DNA of 64,000 nucleotides from Achromobacter sp. Bel (GCF_012928505.1 NZ_JABBJN010000011.1:1-64000); one strand, 5' to 3'; positions 37,473-46,456 are shown, counted from the stretch's first letter. The notes: generated by a model not told the origin, from the sequence alone. Numbers and translations: made by a program.

Positions 37473-38993
37473 TCAAGCTCCGGCCTGGGCCTGCTCAAGC
37501 TCGCGGACACGCTTGCGGTTGCGCACCGTCGAGAACACCAGCCAGGCGGCGAGCGCCAGGATGGCGTAGACAAAGCCGGCGCTGATCGGACGATCGATGA
37601 ACACACTCATGCTGCCGCGCGACAGCAGCAGCGCACGGCGGAAATTCTCTTCGACCATCGGACCCAGCACGAAGCCCAGCAAAAGCGGCGCGGGCGAAAA
37701 GCGCAGCTTCAGAAACAGATAACCCACCAGACCCAGTGCCAGCACCATGCCCACATCGAACAGGTTGTTGTTTGTGCTGTACACGCCCACGCACACGAAG
37801 AACAGCGCGGAGGGGAACAGATACTTGTAGGGCACCTTCAACAGCCTTGCCCACATACCGATCAGCGGCAAGTTCATCACGACCAGCATGATGTTACCGA
37901 TCCAGAAGCTGGCAATCAGCCCCCAGAACAGGTCGGCGTGCTCGGTCACCATCTGGGGACCCGGCTGAATGCCATGGATGATCAGCGCGCCCAGCATCAA
38001 GGCCATCACCGAGTCGCCAGGAATACCCAGGCTCATGGTGGGGATGAAGCTGGTTTGCGCCGCCGAGTTGTTGGCCGCTTCCGGACCCGCCACACCTTCG
38101 ATGGCGCCGTTGCCAAAGCGCTTGGGCGTCTTGGACACGCGCTTTTCGACCGCGTAGGACATGAACGACGCAATGGTCGCGCCCGTGCCCGGCAAGATGC
38201 CCAGGATTGCGCCGATGGCGCTGCCGCGCGCAATCGGCATGGCCGACTTCTTGATGTCGCCGGGTTCGGGCCGCACCGACATCTTGGGTCCAGCGCCCAC
38301 GGTGGTGGCCTTGCCGATGCGATTCACATTCGCAAAGAAATCCGCCAAACCGAACAGGCCCATGGCCAGCGCCACCAGCGGCACGCCGTCGCTCAGTTCG
38401 ATGACGCCAAAGCCGTAGCGGATGGTGCCCGTGTTGACATCGGTGCCCACCACGCCCAATAACAAGCCCAGGAACACCATGGCGATGCCTTTGATGGCCG
38501 AGCCTTTTGCCAGCGTGGCGCCTGCGAACAGACCCAGCATCATCATTGAAAAATACTCGGCCGGACCGAACTGAAACGCCACCTCGACCAGCAAGGGCGA
38601 GAACAGGATCATGATGATGATACCCACGCTGGCGCCAACGAATGAGGCCATGACCAGCATGAACAACGCTGACCCGGACTTGCCTTGCCGGGCCAGTGGA
38701 TTGCCGTCCAGGCAAGTCACCGCGTGTGACGGCGTTCCAGGCAAGTTAAGCAGGATGCAGGTGATACCGCCGCCATACTGGGCGCCGTAGTAGATGCCGG
38801 CCAGCATCATCAGCGCGGCCACCGGAGTCATCGCGTAGGTCAGGGGCAGCAGGATGGAAATCGCCGCCAGCACGCCCATGCCCGGCAGCACGCCGATCAT
38901 GTTTCCCATGAATACGCCGAACAGCGACCACAGCAGGTTCTCCCACTGCAACGCTACGGAAAAGCCATGCAATACGTTGTCGAAAAGATCCAT
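37473..38993 (-). CDS. tctA: Tripartite tricarboxylate transporter large permease TctA
   Basis: 506 aa, the normal length. About eleven to twelve membrane segments; family motifs GVLPGMGVLAAISILLP, YGGGITCILLNLPGTPSH, ILPGTGATIASFMSYAVEKR and SLGIPGDSVMALMLGAL are visible. Forms the channel of a Bug-dependent carboxylate importer with TctB, whose gene is 3 bp upstream. GGTAGGAA precedes the ATG. The usual tctC receptor gene is absent nearby. Confidence 0.95.
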   Translation of the reverse strand: MDLFDNVLHGFSVALQWENLLWSLFGVFMGNMIGVLPGMGVLAAISILLPLTYAMTPVAALMMLAGIYYGAQYGGGITCILLNLPGTPSHAVTCLDGNPLARQGKSGSALFMLVMASFVGASVGIIIMILFSPLLVEVAFQFGPAEYFSMMMLGLFAGATLAKGSAIKGIAMVFLGLLLGVVGTDVNTGTIRYGFGVIELSDGVPLVALAMGLFGLADFFANVNRIGKATTVGAGPKMSVRPEPGDIKKSAMPIARGSAIGAILGILPGTGATIASFMSYAVEKRVSKTPKRFGNGAIEGVAGPEAANNSAAQTSFIPTMSLGIPGDSVMALMLGALIIHGIQPGPQMVTEHADLFWGLIASFWIGNIMLVVMNLPLIGMWARLLKVPYKYLFPSALFFVCVGVYSTNNNLFDVGMVLALGLVGYLFLKLRFSPAPLLLGFVLGPMVEENFRRALLLSRGSMSVFIDRPISAGFVYAILALAAWLVFSTVRNRKRVRELEQAQAGA

Positions 38994-38996
38994 TTC

Positions 38997-39482
38997 CTAC
39001 CCCCAGCGCAGCATCGGAAACTGCAATTGCAGCGCCCACGAAAACACCACCGCGCCGAACACTGTCATCGCAATGGCGAGGATGGCGGCGGACTTGACGG
39101 AGTTCGACGTATCGCCCAGCGCCGAGACGAACACGAGCGCGAACGTAGCGGGCAGGAATCCAAGGAAACTGCCCAGAATGATGAAGAGCGCGATGCCGGC
39201 CGCGATGCACGCCATGCCGCGCACGCGTTCGCGGCGCGAGGGTTGAGGCAGCTGTTCTTCGATGAGTTCTTCCTGGACTTCATCGGGGTCCGGGCTAAGC
39301 GGAACCAGGATGCCCAGCGCGACCAGAAAGCAACCAATCATCAGCGGAAAATAGCCCGGTCCCATCCGCGCCAGCTCTCCGATGTTGTATGACGTTGCTT
39401 CAAGAATGGTTAGCGCCCCGCATAGGGCGATGAATGCTCCGCCCCAAAGATCGCGCTTTCTGGAAAATATGGTGCTGCCCAC
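38997..39482 (-). CDS. tctB: Tripartite tricarboxylate transporter small permease TctB
   Basis: 161 aa from a GTG start at 39482, chosen because GGGGAG lies eight bases upstream and the protein begins with the usual TctB opening (RKRDLWGGAFIALCGALTILEA, first membrane segment). MGPGYFPLMIGCFLVALGI gives segment 2, and two more follow (GIALFIILGSFLGFLPATFALVFV, ILAIAMTVFGAVVF). Partner of TctA. The upstream gap carries the palindromes at 39651-39691. Confidence 0.9.
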   Translation of the reverse strand: MGSTIFSRKRDLWGGAFIALCGALTILEATSYNIGELARMGPGYFPLMIGCFLVALGILVPLSPDPDEVQEELIEEQLPQPSRRERVRGMACIAAGIALFIILGSFLGFLPATFALVFVSALGDTSNSVKSAAILAIAMTVFGAVVFSWALQLQFPMLRWG

Positions 39483-39650
39483 GGCTTGCTCCCCTGTTTG
39501 TTGTCGACATGCTTCGGCGCGCGTGATGCCGCAAGCCGAAGGAGGGGGCACTTTAAGGACGACGCCTTGCAATCCGCTTTCACGGCTTGGCGGGCGCCAT
39601 GCGGGAAAACCAGCAGGACGAAAGACGCGTGTTCGCACGGCTGAACAAGC

Positions 39651-39691
39651 GTGAACATCGGTTCACATCGGATGTTCACAAAAGTGAACAT
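39651..39691. promoter_or_regulatory. Two inverted repeats, likely binding sites of the sigma-54 activator
   Basis: GTGAAC-ATCG-GTTCAC at 39651-39666 and ATGTTCAC-AAAA-GTGAACAT at 39672-39691 are both perfect and share GTGAAC with a 4-bp spacer. Their centres are 23 bp apart. They lie about 170 bp upstream of tctB and 135 bp upstream of the sensor-kinase gene, the usual distance for enhancer sites of NtrC-type regulators. A weak minus-strand -24/-12-like element (GG-N10-GC, 39584-39599) lies between them and tctB; I do not rely on it. Confidence 0.7.
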
Positions 39692-39825
39692 CGAGGCGGG
39701 ATTTGTCGCTGGAAAGCGGGCTGGCATGCTTTTTTCCCGCGCCTCGACCGCTTGCCAATTCTTGCAAATGCGGCGGCCGATCCCGCCCAGGCATAATCGC
39801 GTTTTTGTGCTGCTAACGTGTCGCC

Positions 39826-41211
39826 ATGCTTCGACTGCCTCTAACCGCGCGAATTCCGCTTGCGGTCTCGCTGCTCTTCCTGGTGATCTCCGCCGCGCTG
39901 ATTTCCCTGGCGCTGCACGGCGTGTCCCGCCAGTTCGACAGGCAGGTCGCCAATCTGGGACAGGTCTATCTGGACGGATTGTCCGCCGCGATCCTGCCTG
40001 CGGTGCGAGCAGAAGATTCCGTGCAGATGGTCGATGTGCTTAACCGGGCGCTGGATACGCACTTGGGAGTGGTCGACCGAACGCTTGCCGTCGTCACTGC
40101 CGATCATCGCCTGCTGGCGCACGTGGCGCGCTACCCCGAGGTTGAGCCGATTCCGCTGGCATCGTTTTCGGACGCGTTCGGCACGCTGGAAAGCCCGCGT
40201 TCGGCAGGGGTGTGGACGTGGCGCTTACTCGATGACGATCGGCCGGCGCTGGGCACCTTGGTAGCCAATCTTGATGTCAGTGATTTCCTTCGGCAACGCC
40301 AGGAACTGGCCTGGGAATTGGGCCTGGTGGGAATGGCAATCAGCCTGATCGGCGCAGCGCTCTGTTTCGGCATGGCGCGACGGCTTCAACGCCCGATCAT
40401 TTCCCTGACCGAAGCCCTGCGTGCCGGGCCGGAAGATCGCCTGCGTCCCATGCGCGTGGACACCACGGACCCCGAACTGATGGAATTGCTGGCGGCATAC
40501 AACTGGATGGTTGAAAGCGTGTTGCAACGTGAAGCGCTTACTGAACGTAGTGCACGCATCGAACGCGAGGCGGTGTTGGGACGGATGGCGGCGGCGCTTG
40601 CCCACGAAGTCCGCAACCCCTTGGGGGGGCTGCGCACCGCCGTGCAGACGCTAAGGCAATTCGGTGAGCGGGGCGACGTTCGTAGCGAGTCGCTGGGCTT
40701 CATCGAACGCGGCGTCGAAACGCTCCAATCCGTGGTAGATGCGAGCCTGCGCACCTTTCGTCCAGGCAATGCGCGGTTGCGCGAAGCAGACATTGCCGAT
40801 ATTCGTTTGATGGTGGGGGCACAGGCCAGCCGGGGCGGCGTACGCGTCGAACTGCACTGTGGAGGAATGCAAGAACGGCGTCTTGCGCTGCCCGCCGGTG
40901 CCGTCCGACAGGTGTTGCTGAATCTGGTGCTCAACGCGATCCAGGCGTCAGCGCCGGGCGAGCGGGTGCTTGTCTTCGCGCGCGCCGGTCGCGATGCACT
41001 GACGCTGCATGTGGCCGATGCCGGCAGCGGCTTGCCACCTGGGGCAGGGCGCGCGTTGACGGGCGGCCCAACTGAAGGCGACGGCATGGGTTTGGGCATC
41101 GTGGCAGATCTGATAAAAACCATGCGAGGCCGTCTGCGCGTCACGTCCCTCGCGCGCGGCACGCGTATCTCCGTGCGTCTGCCCTTTGGTACACAGGAAG
41201 AAACGCCTTGA
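39826..41211 (+). CDS. Sensor histidine kinase (TctE/DctB-like) of the tctBA locus
   Basis: 461 aa. First membrane segment LAVSLLFLVISAALISLAL (residues 9-28), periplasmic sensor to about 165, second segment LGLVGMAISLIGAALCFGMA, HAMP, H-box ALAHEVRNPLGGLRTA, N-box NLVLNAIQASAPG, G-boxes VADAGSGLPPG and GDGMGLGIVADL. The last codons overlap the regulator start by four bases. Divergence from tctBA suggests it senses the transported acid. Confidence 0.9.
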   Translation: MLRLPLTARIPLAVSLLFLVISAALISLALHGVSRQFDRQVANLGQVYLDGLSAAILPAVRAEDSVQMVDVLNRALDTHLGVVDRTLAVVTADHRLLAHVARYPEVEPIPLASFSDAFGTLESPRSAGVWTWRLLDDDRPALGTLVANLDVSDFLRQRQELAWELGLVGMAISLIGAALCFGMARRLQRPIISLTEALRAGPEDRLRPMRVDTTDPELMELLAAYNWMVESVLQREALTERSARIEREAVLGRMAAALAHEVRNPLGGLRTAVQTLRQFGERGDVRSESLGFIERGVETLQSVVDASLRTFRPGNARLREADIADIRLMVGAQASRGGVRVELHCGGMQERRLALPAGAVRQVLLNLVLNAIQASAPGERVLVFARAGRDALTLHVADAGSGLPPGAGRALTGGPTEGDGMGLGIVADLIKTMRGRLRVTSLARGTRISVRLPFGTQEETP

Positions 41212-42518
41212 ACGACATACAGGTATTGCTGATCGAAGACGACGAACTGCTGGGCGGCGCGTTGTTGCAGCGGCTACGCCTTGAGGGCATTTCGACGCAG
41301 TGGGTGCAAAGTTGCGCGCAAGCGGTCGAACTGTTTCGCAGGACGCGCATGCGGCCGGCGTTTCTGCTGGCCGATATTCGGCTTCCTGATGGCTCCGGCG
41401 AAGAGCTTTACCGGCGCTTGATCCCGCATCTTGCCAGCACCACGGTGGTTTTCGCTACGGCCTATGGCGACATCGCCCAGGCCGTACGCCTTGTCTCGGC
41501 CGGCGCGAACGATTACCTGACCAAGCCCTACGACACCGACACGCTGGTGGCCCGCATCCGATCGGTCATCGCCGCGCAGCCCGCCGGCCAGCACGACGAG
41601 ATCCGCGAAAACCCCTTCGCGATACACGAAGAGACCTTTGCGGTGGCGCAGGAGCTTGAACGGCTGGCCGCGAGTTCCCTGCCGGTGCTGCTCGAAGGCG
41701 AGACGGGCTCGGGAAAGGATCGAGCCGCTCGCTACATGCACGCGCGCTCGCGCTACTTGTCGGGTCCTTTCGTGGCGGTTAATTGCGCGACGTTGGGGAC
41801 AGACCTGATTGAAAGCCTGTTGTTCGGACACTTGAAAGGGGCCTTCAGCGGCGCTAGCGCGACGCGAGAGGGCTTGTTTTCCCAGGCAGCTGGCGGCACG
41901 CTTTATCTCGACGAAGTGGCTGAACTGACGCCTCGGGCGCAAGCAGCGCTATTGGGGGTGCTTGAGAATGGCCTGTATCGTCCTCTGGGCGACAGCGCCG
42001 CCCGACTAACGGATTGCCGGATCCTGGCCAGCACCTGCTCGGACCTGCAAGCGGCGATAACGCAAGGCACGTTTCGCGCTGACCTTTTCTATCGGCTAGC
42101 CGTAGCAAGAATCGCGACGCCGCCGCTACGGCATCGGCCCGGTGCATTGCCCGGCCTGGCGCGTGCCATCTTGGCTGCGCAATCCACGGCAGGGGCCTCG
42201 CTGTCGTCCGATGCCCTCCAGGCCATGCACGTGTACGCTTGGCCTGGCAACGTGCGCGAGCTGAAGAATCGCATTGCGCGCGCGGCGGTCATGGCGGATG
42301 GCGCCATGCTGCAAAGCGGCGACCTCTTCCCTGAAAGCAAACTTGTGGAGAAACCAGACTTGGCTGCTACCCGGTTCGACGCCGAACAGCGCGCCATCCA
42401 GCAGGCCATTTCCGAATCCGGTGGCCATATGGGCCAGGCGGCAAGGCTCCTCGGCATTTCGCGAACAACGTTATGGAAGAAGCTGCGAGCAGGGCGGGAC
42501 GATGGTGGGGAGAATTGA
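41208..42518 (+). CDS. Sigma-54-dependent response regulator (NtrC family)
   Basis: 436 aa. Receiver domain (EDDELLGG; phospho-Asp in FLLADIRLPDGSG; YLTKPYDTDT), AAA+ domain with Walker A EGETGSGKDRAA, sigma-54 loop GAFSGA in place of the usual GAFTGA, Walker B GGTLYLDEVAEL, R-finger region FRADLFYRL, and a C-terminal Fis-type helix-turn-helix (MGQAARLLGISRTTLWKKL). Expected to activate tctBA through the palindromes at 39651-39691. The T-to-S change in the loop occurs in some active members. Confidence 0.92.
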   Translation: MNDIQVLLIEDDELLGGALLQRLRLEGISTQWVQSCAQAVELFRRTRMRPAFLLADIRLPDGSGEELYRRLIPHLASTTVVFATAYGDIAQAVRLVSAGANDYLTKPYDTDTLVARIRSVIAAQPAGQHDEIRENPFAIHEETFAVAQELERLAASSLPVLLEGETGSGKDRAARYMHARSRYLSGPFVAVNCATLGTDLIESLLFGHLKGAFSGASATREGLFSQAAGGTLYLDEVAELTPRAQAALLGVLENGLYRPLGDSAARLTDCRILASTCSDLQAAITQGTFRADLFYRLAVARIATPPLRHRPGALPGLARAILAAQSTAGASLSSDALQAMHVYAWPGNVRELKNRIARAAVMADGAMLQSGDLFPESKLVEKPDLAATRFDAEQRAIQQAISESGGHMGQAARLLGISRTTLWKKLRAGRDDGGEN

Positions 42519-42649
42519 GGCGTTGTTGATCCATCCGATGCACGCCGGCCCACTGCGGTCGGCGTCAGGAACCATTGACGAAAATAGTTTGTGGCTACGG
42601 CCATCGCAGTATTGAGGCCATGCTTGTTTTGGAGTTGGAGCGAAGCGGC

Positions 42650-43384
42650 TTATCCGCAGCTCATCTGCCGCAAGGCGTCTACGTTGCGTATCTTCAGTTG
42701 CCTTCTGCTCATCTTGACCATTGACGCCAGCTGCAGACGTGAGAACACGCGGCAGACCGTTTCAACCCTCATGCCCAAATGGTTGGCGATGTCCTCGCGT
42801 GTCATCTTCAACGTGAATTCCAGGGGCGAATAGCCATTTGCTGCCATTTGCTCGGACATTCCGATCAGAAATCCCGCGATTCGCTCTTCGGTCGTCATGC
42901 AGCCTAGGGTCAGTAAGAGGCGGCAATGTTGGTTGGTGTTACTGACGAGCAGTTTGTTGAATTCTTGCGCCGCGCCGAAGTCATCATGACAGTTATCCAT
43001 CAGTTCCGCGTAGGGAAGAATGCAGACTAGCGAGTCTTCCAAGGCAATGGCGTCGCAGCTGTATACACCCGTTTCGATCCCGTCAAGACCCAGCAAGGAC
43101 CCGGCAATGGGGAACGCCGTTATCTGCTCCAGCCCCGACAGACTGGTGACTCGTACCTTTGCTGATCCGGAATGCAGCTGATACAGATTCAGAAATGGAT
43201 CGCCGGCCCGATAGACGTGCTCTCCGCGATGAATCAACTTCTGGCCATGAAAGGGCGTGGAGCGGAGAGCTTGATGTCCTTCGAGCGCCGGATGGCACAA
43301 GCGCGCCGTTACACAATGCTCGCAATTCGAGGGTATGGTCGTCCGCCGTGCTGTGCTGCTAGAGTTGACAACGATATTGTCCAT
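42650..43384 (-). CDS. fnr: FNR-type oxygen-sensing transcription regulator
   Basis: 244 aa, Crp/Fnr superfamily. Four cluster cysteines are present: C-x2-C-x5-C in CEHCVTARLC and a fourth in YSCDAIA. The N-terminal cyclic-nucleotide-type beta-roll is followed by the recognition helix MTREDIANHLGMRVETVCRVFSRL, with the Glu and Arg that contact TTGAT half-sites. It should be active without oxygen and bind the FNR-like boxes listed across 46.5-61.1 kb. It stands at the edge of the island it probably controls. Confidence 0.92.
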   Translation of the reverse strand: MDNIVVNSSSTARRTTIPSNCEHCVTARLCHPALEGHQALRSTPFHGQKLIHRGEHVYRAGDPFLNLYQLHSGSAKVRVTSLSGLEQITAFPIAGSLLGLDGIETGVYSCDAIALEDSLVCILPYAELMDNCHDDFGAAQEFNKLLVSNTNQHCRLLLTLGCMTTEERIAGFLIGMSEQMAANGYSPLEFTLKMTREDIANHLGMRVETVCRVFSRLQLASMVKMSRRQLKIRNVDALRQMSCG

Positions 43385-43538
43385 GGCTGCATCTCGCTAG
43401 GCTGGTGATCGATCGGGAGATCCTCGTCCGAGGTAAGGAGCGCTGCGTAAAGCCGCAGGCTTGATGCAGTATGAGATACACGCATGGATCGAGCTATCAG
43501 CGCATGTCGCCAGTTCTTGGCAGCGGAACCTTACGACT

Positions 43539-43554
43539 GTAGGAATATTCCTAC
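43539..43554. promoter_or_regulatory. 16-bp perfect palindrome GTAGGAATATTCCTAC between the NarL-type regulator and fnr genes
   Basis: The sequence is perfectly self-complementary. Its half ATTCCTA matches the BvgA heptamer consensus (A/T)TTC(C/T)TA, known for a NarL/FixJ-family regulator of Bordetella. It lies 10 bp beyond the stop codon of a NarL-family regulator gene and 155 bp upstream of fnr, so a site for that regulator acting on fnr is plausible. Confidence 0.5.
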
Positions 43555-43563
43555 GATGCCCGC

Positions 43564-44217
43564 TTAATGATCCGGGAAATCCTGATCGTCGATCAGACGA
43601 TGCCGGATCGCATAACGAACCAAATCGGTCTGATTGCGCAGGCCCATTTTCACCAAAATCCGACTCTTGTAGGTGCTGACAGTTTTGACGCTCAGAAACA
43701 AGCGTTTCGCGATATCCGAATTGTCCAGGCCAGACGCAAGATGCCGGAATACCGAGAGCTCTCGATCTGACAGCAGCAAGTGGGGGAGCGCATTGTTTTT
43801 TTTCTGCCGATCAAAAGCGATGTTCTCGGCCAGCGATGGGCTCAGATAGCGGCCTCCGCCGGCGACCTTACGGACGGCCTGAACCAACTCCTCAGCGGCA
43901 CTGTCCTTGGTTAGAAATCCCGACGCGCCGGCTTTGATTGCCTGGATCGCGTATTGTTGCTCGCCGTGCATGGTAAGCACGAGAATCGGTACTTCCGGGT
44001 GGCTATTCTTGATGTGACGGATAAGATCCACGCCGTCGCGTCCCGGCATGGACATATCGAGCACGAGCAGGTCCCATTTTCGCTGGGCCAGCAGTTGCAT
44101 CGCTTCGTCCCCATTTCCTGCCTCTCCCTGAACGGAGATGTCGCCCGCATGCTCGAGCAAGCGCCGAAGTCCTTCCCGCAGTAATGTGTGGTCGTCCGCC
44201 AGTATGACTGTGATCAA
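43564..44217 (-). CDS. NarL/FixJ-family response regulator
   Basis: 217 aa. Receiver with ADDHTLL, phospho-Asp in LLVLDMSMPGRDG, and FLTKDSAAEEL; C-terminal LuxR-type helix-turn-helix (LSDRELSVFRHLASGLDNSDIAKRLFLSVKTVSTYKSRIL in parts). The start overlaps the stop of the kinase gene by four bases, making a cognate pair. The linker is short and there is no further domain. Confidence 0.92.
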   Translation of the reverse strand: MITVILADDHTLLREGLRRLLEHAGDISVQGEAGNGDEAMQLLAQRKWDLLVLDMSMPGRDGVDLIRHIKNSHPEVPILVLTMHGEQQYAIQAIKAGASGFLTKDSAAEELVQAVRKVAGGGRYLSPSLAENIAFDRQKKNNALPHLLLSDRELSVFRHLASGLDNSDIAKRLFLSVKTVSTYKSRILVKMGLRNQTDLVRYAIRHRLIDDQDFPDH

Positions 44218-45302
44218 GATGCCTCCCAGGGTGATTCCGGATGCTGAGCGGGCATTTGGGCATCCAGGCGGAATCCTCCTCTGTTGCGGGTATTGATCGT
44301 TACTTCACCATTAAGAAGTCGAATCCGCTCACGTATGCCTTGCAGCCCCAGCGACATGGGCAACTTCTTGGTCAGACTTTCGGCCGCGGCGCCAACGCCA
44401 TTGTCTTGCACGGTCAGCGTGCACTGCGTTTCGTCACAGGCCAGACGCACCTGGACTTTGGTCGCCTGGGCATGCTTGGCGATATTGGTCAGCGCCTCTT
44501 GCACCACCCGGAACAGGGTAGTGGCCACGCGTTTGGACGGCTCGGTCGGGCCGACGCGTATTTCCGCATCCGTGTCGATGCCATATCGAGATACAAAATT
44601 CGCTACGAGCCATTCGACCGCGGCGGCCAAGCCCAGATCATCAAGCATGACGGGCCGCAAGTCGGAGGCAATACGCCGCAGCGACGCAAAGGTGCTTTTG
44701 ATCACCCGTCGCATTGCGCGGACCCGATCCCGTGCGCTGGCGTCATCCGGACGGAGGTTGGATTCCAGCTGCGCAAGCTCCATGGTCAACGCAGTCAGGC
44801 TCTGGCCGAGGTCATCGTGCAGCTCGCGGACGATATGTTTTTTTTCCTGTTCGCGCACGTGCAGCAAGGCGTTGGACAGTCGGGTCAGTTCGTCCCGCGA
44901 GGCGCGCAGGGCTTGGTCGATACGCTGTCGCTCAGTAATATCCCGGAGGAATATCGACAGGAATACTCCCGTTTCGGTGCGAGTCTGTGAGATAGAGGCT
45001 TCCATCGGGAATTCCTCGCCGTTGGAGCGCAGCCCCCACAGTGGCGCACCCAACCCCATTTTGCGGTCTGACATACCGGTATCTTTGAACCGGCTGACAT
45101 GTTGCGCATGGACCGAGCGGAAGCGCACCGGAATCAGGATATCCAGGCTTGCACCAATGGTCTGATCGGCTTGGCGCAGAAACACGGCCTCTGCCGCCGG
45201 GTTGAACATCACGATGCGTTGATGCTCATCGATCGTGATGATCGGCTCGGTCGCGGAGTGGATGATATCAAGCAGCGGTGGTGCGCTGGGTGAATCTGTC
45301 AT
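44214..45302 (-). CDS. PAS-domain histidine kinase (NarX/FixL-like, HisKA_3 type)
   Basis: 362 aa, no membrane segment. One PAS domain at about residues 8-130 (IIHSATEPIITIDEHQRIVMFNPAAEAVF in parts; FLRDITERQRID) is followed by the HisKA_3 box EQEKKHIVRELHDDLGQSLTAL with the phospho-His and a HATPase domain (VVQEALTNIAKHA, VQDNGVGA, LGLQGIRERIRLLNG). I see no FixL-type haem His with confidence, so the signal is unknown; redox or oxygen is suggested by the surrounding genes. Confidence 0.9.
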   Translation of the reverse strand: MTDSPSAPPLLDIIHSATEPIITIDEHQRIVMFNPAAEAVFLRQADQTIGASLDILIPVRFRSVHAQHVSRFKDTGMSDRKMGLGAPLWGLRSNGEEFPMEASISQTRTETGVFLSIFLRDITERQRIDQALRASRDELTRLSNALLHVREQEKKHIVRELHDDLGQSLTALTMELAQLESNLRPDDASARDRVRAMRRVIKSTFASLRRIASDLRPVMLDDLGLAAAVEWLVANFVSRYGIDTDAEIRVGPTEPSKRVATTLFRVVQEALTNIAKHAQATKVQVRLACDETQCTLTVQDNGVGAAAESLTKKLPMSLGLQGIRERIRLLNGEVTINTRNRGGFRLDAQMPAQHPESPWEAS

Positions 45303-45400
45303 GGCAAAAGGCGCGATGTGTCCGACCTGACCTGGACAGACGATAAATCATTGCAGCACAGATTGCCGGGTGAAGCCATAGGTGCGACGCCACTGTGCCA

Positions 45401-45416
45401 AAAGCACTAGTGCTTT
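45401..45416. repeat. 16-bp perfect palindrome AAAGCACTAGTGCTTT
   Basis: Self-complementary with no loop, in the gap between the flavodoxin-like stop (45448) and the kinase start (45302), both on the minus strand. It lacks a flanking T-run in either direction, so an operator about 100 bp upstream of the kinase gene is more likely than a terminator. Confidence 0.45.
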
Positions 45417-45447
45417 AGCAGAAGTGACCATGGGCGGGATGGATGCC

Positions 45448-45972
45448 TTAGTCGATCGAGGGAAGCAAGGGGAGGGGGTCGCCGCCGCCGGGGCGATCGG
45501 CGGCCAGCGTCTGCTCCCTGAAACGGCAGAGGGACGCATCGCATTCTTCGGCGAGCACGTCGTATTGTTTCAAGAGCAAAATGGAGCGTGGCTTCGAGCC
45601 TATGATGGCCGCCATATCATCCACGGCGCGGAACCCGCCATCACCCGACATGACGCAGATCACCGAATAGGCGCTGATAAATCGACCCTGCGTTTTCAAG
45701 AACGATCGCATGGGCGCGGCCAGCGCACGTAGCCATACGGGCGCAATCAGGACCACGTGGTCGAAGTCGTCCAGGGAAGGGCCGTCATAGTGAAATGCGG
45801 GGCTGCGTTTGAGCAGGTTGTCGACGATACAGCGCACATCTCCCGACAAACCGTAACGCGGCGCGGCATCCCGTATTTCGTAGCTGGGCCATCCGCTGAC
45901 AGAAGCCAAGCGTTCAGCGACGGTTCGGCCCGTTCCTGTACGAGAATAGAAGAAAATGCCGATGCGTGCCAT
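45448..45972 (-). CDS. Flavodoxin-like protein
   Basis: 174 aa. The N-terminus has the FMN-phosphate loop pattern in FFYSRTGTGRTVAERLA. DHVVLIAPVWLRALAAPMRSFLK and VICVMSGDGGFRAVDDMAA give the two further FMN-contact loops. It is a long-chain-like flavodoxin or menaquinone-oxidase-type flavoprotein that would carry low-potential electrons. AGGAGA lies six bases before the ATG at 45972, 28 bp after the CBS gene. Confidence 0.8.
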   Translation of the reverse strand: MARIGIFFYSRTGTGRTVAERLASVSGWPSYEIRDAAPRYGLSGDVRCIVDNLLKRSPAFHYDGPSLDDFDHVVLIAPVWLRALAAPMRSFLKTQGRFISAYSVICVMSGDGGFRAVDDMAAIIGSKPRSILLLKQYDVLAEECDASLCRFREQTLAADRPGGGDPLPLLPSID

Positions 45973-46000
45973 TTTTTGTCTCCTTGCCGCGATCGCGGCG

Positions 46001-46456
46001 TCACGCCTCTTGAGCCAGCAGCGCCCGCAGAATGTCACGTCGGCTGACCACGCCGACTAATCTTCCGGCTCGGGTGACCGGAACGCGTTTGATTCCACGC
46101 TTTAGCAGTACGTCGGCGATAGCGGACAGATCTTCGGTTTCTTCCACCGTGATGGCGGGGCTGGTCATTACCGCGGATGCGGTTTGCTCACTGAGTTGCA
46201 GGCTGTGCAGGAATTCCAGATTCAGCGCTTCCCCTTCGGCTAGCAACGCCAGCCAATGGTCCAGTTTCCTCTGGTGCACAGTGTCCTGGCGCCGAATGAG
46301 ATCACCCTCGGTGACCACGCCGATTAATCCGCCATCGTCGCCAATCACCATTACGGCGCTGATATCGTGGTCCAGCATGGCATGCATGATCTGGGAGACA
46401 GGCGTTCTGGCCGTAACACAAAATGGATTGGCGGTCATGAGTTCGTGCGCAAGCAT
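46001..46456 (-). CDS. CBS-pair domain protein
   Basis: 151 aa made of two CBS motifs: ANPFCVTARTPVSQIMHAMLDHDISAVMVIGDDGGLIGVVTEGDLI (in parts) and SPAITVEETEDLSAIADVLLKRGIKRVPVTRAGRLVGVVSRRDIL. CBS pairs bind adenosyl nucleotides and sense energy or redox state. CGGAGA precedes the ATG at 46456. It shares an FNR-like box with the divergent nuclease gene at 46628. Confidence 0.88.
   Translation of the reverse strand: MLAHELMTANPFCVTARTPVSQIMHAMLDHDISAVMVIGDDGGLIGVVTEGDLIRRQDTVHQRKLDHWLALLAEGEALNLEFLHSLQLSEQTASAVMTSPAITVEETEDLSAIADVLLKRGIKRVPVTRAGRLVGVVSRRDILRALLAQEA

Noticed and set aside
37260-38462. His/Gln-rich plus-strand frame antisense to tctA
   Set aside because: Composition is that of a mirrored membrane-protein gene; TctA motifs on the minus strand are unambiguous.
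39584-39599. Possible -24/-12 promoter on the minus strand before tctB
   Set aside because: Only the GG-N10-GC pair fits; the flanking consensus bases do not, so it was not listed as a feature.
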